DNA of 5,985 nt from positions 1-5,985 of the forward strand of contig CAYUOS010000168.1 in the NCBI GenBank assembly GCA_964446435.1. Direction: 5' to 3'. The notes beneath the pieces were generated by a model that saw nothing but the letters and a program-made list of their open reading frames with translations, was not told where the DNA came from and searched no databases. A program made the position numbers and the translations under genes. This DNA comes from SLNP01 sp964446435. GTDB lineage: Bacteria; Bacteroidota; Bacteroidia; Bacteroidales; VadinHA17. Shown here in pieces: positions 4,633-5,985 of this stretch. Each line of letters begins with the position of its first letter. Within the stretch, counting starts at the first letter, position 1.

Positions 4633-5985
4633 ATGTCAGATAAAAGTACATCTTTAAGTAATTCATTATCTTCAGATAAAGAACGCATAATCGCACTCGA
4701 AAAGGCCTTATCGGAAAGTGAAGAACGATTTCGTGCCTTCTATGAAAAGGTTCCCCTGGGATATCAGTCGCTTGACGAGAATGGCTTCATTTTAGAAGTA
4801 AATGAAACATGGCTGGAGACACTCGGATATAACAGAGATGAGGTCAAAGGCAGATGGTTTGGAAATTTTCTGGCTGATGATCAGGTTGAAGTATTTAGGC
4901 AACGCTTTCCCCAGTTCAAGAAACAGGGAAAGATACATTCTGAATTTCTTATGAAGCACAAAAACGGAAGGACCCGTTATCTAATATTTGATGGCAGAAT
5001 AGGTCACAAATCTGACGGGTCTTTTGACCGGACACACTGCATCCTTCAGGATATTACAGAGAATAAAGCCAGTGAGGAAAAATTCAAGTATATTTTCGAA
5101 TCTTCAAATGCCGGCAAGTCGATAACAAATATCGATGGCAGACTTAATGTAAATGAAGCATTTGCCAGAATGCTTGGATATAGCAAGGAAGAACTGTCAG
5201 CTAAAACCTGGAAAGAGCTTACTCCAAAAGAAGAAATACCATATATTGAACAATTACTTAAGCCCCTGCTCAATGGGGAACAGGATTCCGGAAGATTCAT
5301 AAAGAGGTATATCAGGAAAAATGGAGAAGTAATATGGTGTGATGTAAGCGTATCTGTCAGGAGGGACTTTAACGGAATGCCATTGCATTACATAACAACT
5401 GTTATTGACATTACTGAGCAGAGGCGAAATGAAGAAATACTCAAAGAGAGTGAAACAAGATTCAGAACTCTAGTCGAATCAGCTCCGGTAGGCATTATTA
5501 TTTCTGACGTTAATGAAAAAACCACATTCGCGAACAGAAAGTTCACAGAGATATTCGGATATACAATCAAGGACGTTGCTTCTGTGACAGAATGGTGGCA
5601 ACTGGCATACCCCGATCCGATTTACAGAACAGAAATGCAGAGAAGATGGTCAGAGGTGATGAATAATCAAAAAGATTACAACGGCAATTGCGTTTCTGCT
5701 CCGATGGAATGCAAGGTCAGGTGCAGTGACGGTACTACCAGGATTGTAACAATTGATGTAGTTACAGCCGGAGATATGAATATTGTAACGTTTATTGATA
5801 TTACAGGGCTGAAAGAAGCTGAAGAGAAAATCTTGATGAATAAAGTTTTTATGGAGACCATTCTGGATAATATCCCAATTGGAGTAGCAGTTAATTCGGT
5901 TTTTCCTGATGTCAGGGCCGTATACATAAATGATACTTTTGCGAGAATATACAGGGTAGAAAAAGAAAAGCTGACAGAACCTGAC
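4633..5985 (+). CDS. Multi-PAS sensory protein, probably signalling kinase or similar (3' end outside window)
   Basis: The frame is open from the ATG at 4633 to the window edge (451 codons). No signal peptide or membrane segment is seen, so the visible part should be cytoplasmic. A short charged helix (about residues 17-32, ALEKALSESEERF) leads into four tandem PAS domains: about 33-145 (VPLGYQSLDENGFILEVNE), 151-262 (SSNAGKSITNIDGRLNVNEA), 277-391 (SAPVGIIISDVNEKTTFANR) and 405 to the end (NIPIGVAVN, cut by the window). The first three end in the PAC-type signature D-I-T (QDITEN, IDITEQ, IDITGL) and are joined by short Glu/Lys-rich helical linkers, the usual signal-transmitting arrangement. 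PAS domains bind small ligands or cofactors such as haem or flavin, but no ligand can be assigned here. The output domain is not in view; a histidine kinase is commonest for this layout, with GGDEF or others possible. It is AT-richer than the left-hand genes. Confidence 0.9.
   Translation, partial: MSDKSTSLSNSLSSDKERIIALEKALSESEERFRAFYEKVPLGYQSLDENGFILEVNETWLETLGYNRDEVKGRWFGNFLADDQVEVFRQRFPQFKKQGKIHSEFLMKHKNGRTRYLIFDGRIGHKSDGSFDRTHCILQDITENKASEEKFKYIFESSNAGKSITNIDGRLNVNEAFARMLGYSKEELSAKTWKELTPKEEIPYIEQLLKPLLNGEQDSGRFIKRYIRKNGEVIWCDVSVSVRRDFNGMPLHYITTVIDITEQRRNEEILKESETRFRTLVESAPVGIIISDVNEKTTFANRKFTEIFGYTIKDVASVTEWWQLAYPDPIYRTEMQRRWSEVMNNQKDYNGNCVSAPMECKVRCSDGTTRIVTIDVVTAGDMNIVTFIDITGLKEAEEKILMNKVFMETILDNIPIGVAVNSVFPDVRAVYINDTFARIYRVEKEKLTEPD

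Noticed and set aside
5046..5927. Minus-strand open frames of 60-84 codons under the PAS gene
   Set aside because: They are antisense shadows of the PAS reading frame, Ser/Leu-rich and without motifs.

Overview
The window looks like a chromosomal segment of a Bacteroidota bacterium, probably Bacteroidales or a related order. Three things suggest this. The best promoter candidates fit the Bacteroidota -33/-7 pattern (TTTG, about 19 bases, TAnnTTTG). Gene starts have AT-rich leaders with no clear Shine-Dalgarno sequence. The proteins (a TPR lipoprotein, a multi-PAS sensor, and a secreted metallopeptidase with F5/8C-like and Ig-like modules) are typical of that phylum. This assignment is inference from sequence features; no database search was run.

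Layout, left to right. Positions 1-1750 (minus strand) hold the first 583 codons of a secreted multidomain protein whose 3' end lies outside the window. Its catalytic part carries HEGIH plus a downstream glutamate, as in gluzincin metallopeptidases. Positions 1751-2147 are non-coding and rich in structure: a 74-bp sequence present twice 106 bp apart, each copy with a GC-rich hairpin, followed by two related terminator-like hairpins in inverted orientation. Positions 2148-2221 (minus) are tRNA-Pro(GGG), with its own promoter and a strong terminator. A perfect 19-bp palindrome lies at the predicted transcription start of the tRNA. Positions 2425-3420 (plus) are trxB, thioredoxin reductase, divergent from the tRNA and with its own -7 box and leader hairpin. 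A TPR lipoprotein gene on the minus strand (3490-4434, or up to 4458) converges on trxB. After a 170-200 bp AT-rich divergent intergenic region with two inverted repeats, a plus-strand gene from 4633 runs off the right edge. It encodes at least four tandem PAS domains of a sensory protein whose output domain is not visible.

How the parts relate. No operon is evident: every gene appears to be its own transcription unit. TrxB is a housekeeping cytoplasmic redox enzyme, and the tRNA serves translation. The two envelope or secreted proteins and the PAS sensor have no demonstrable functional link to each other. GC content falls visibly from left (metallopeptidase) to right (PAS gene). I did not find a convincing new multi-gene system. 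The most unusual content is the non-coding repeat and terminator cluster beside tRNA-Pro and the paired leader hairpins in the tRNA/trxB divergent region.
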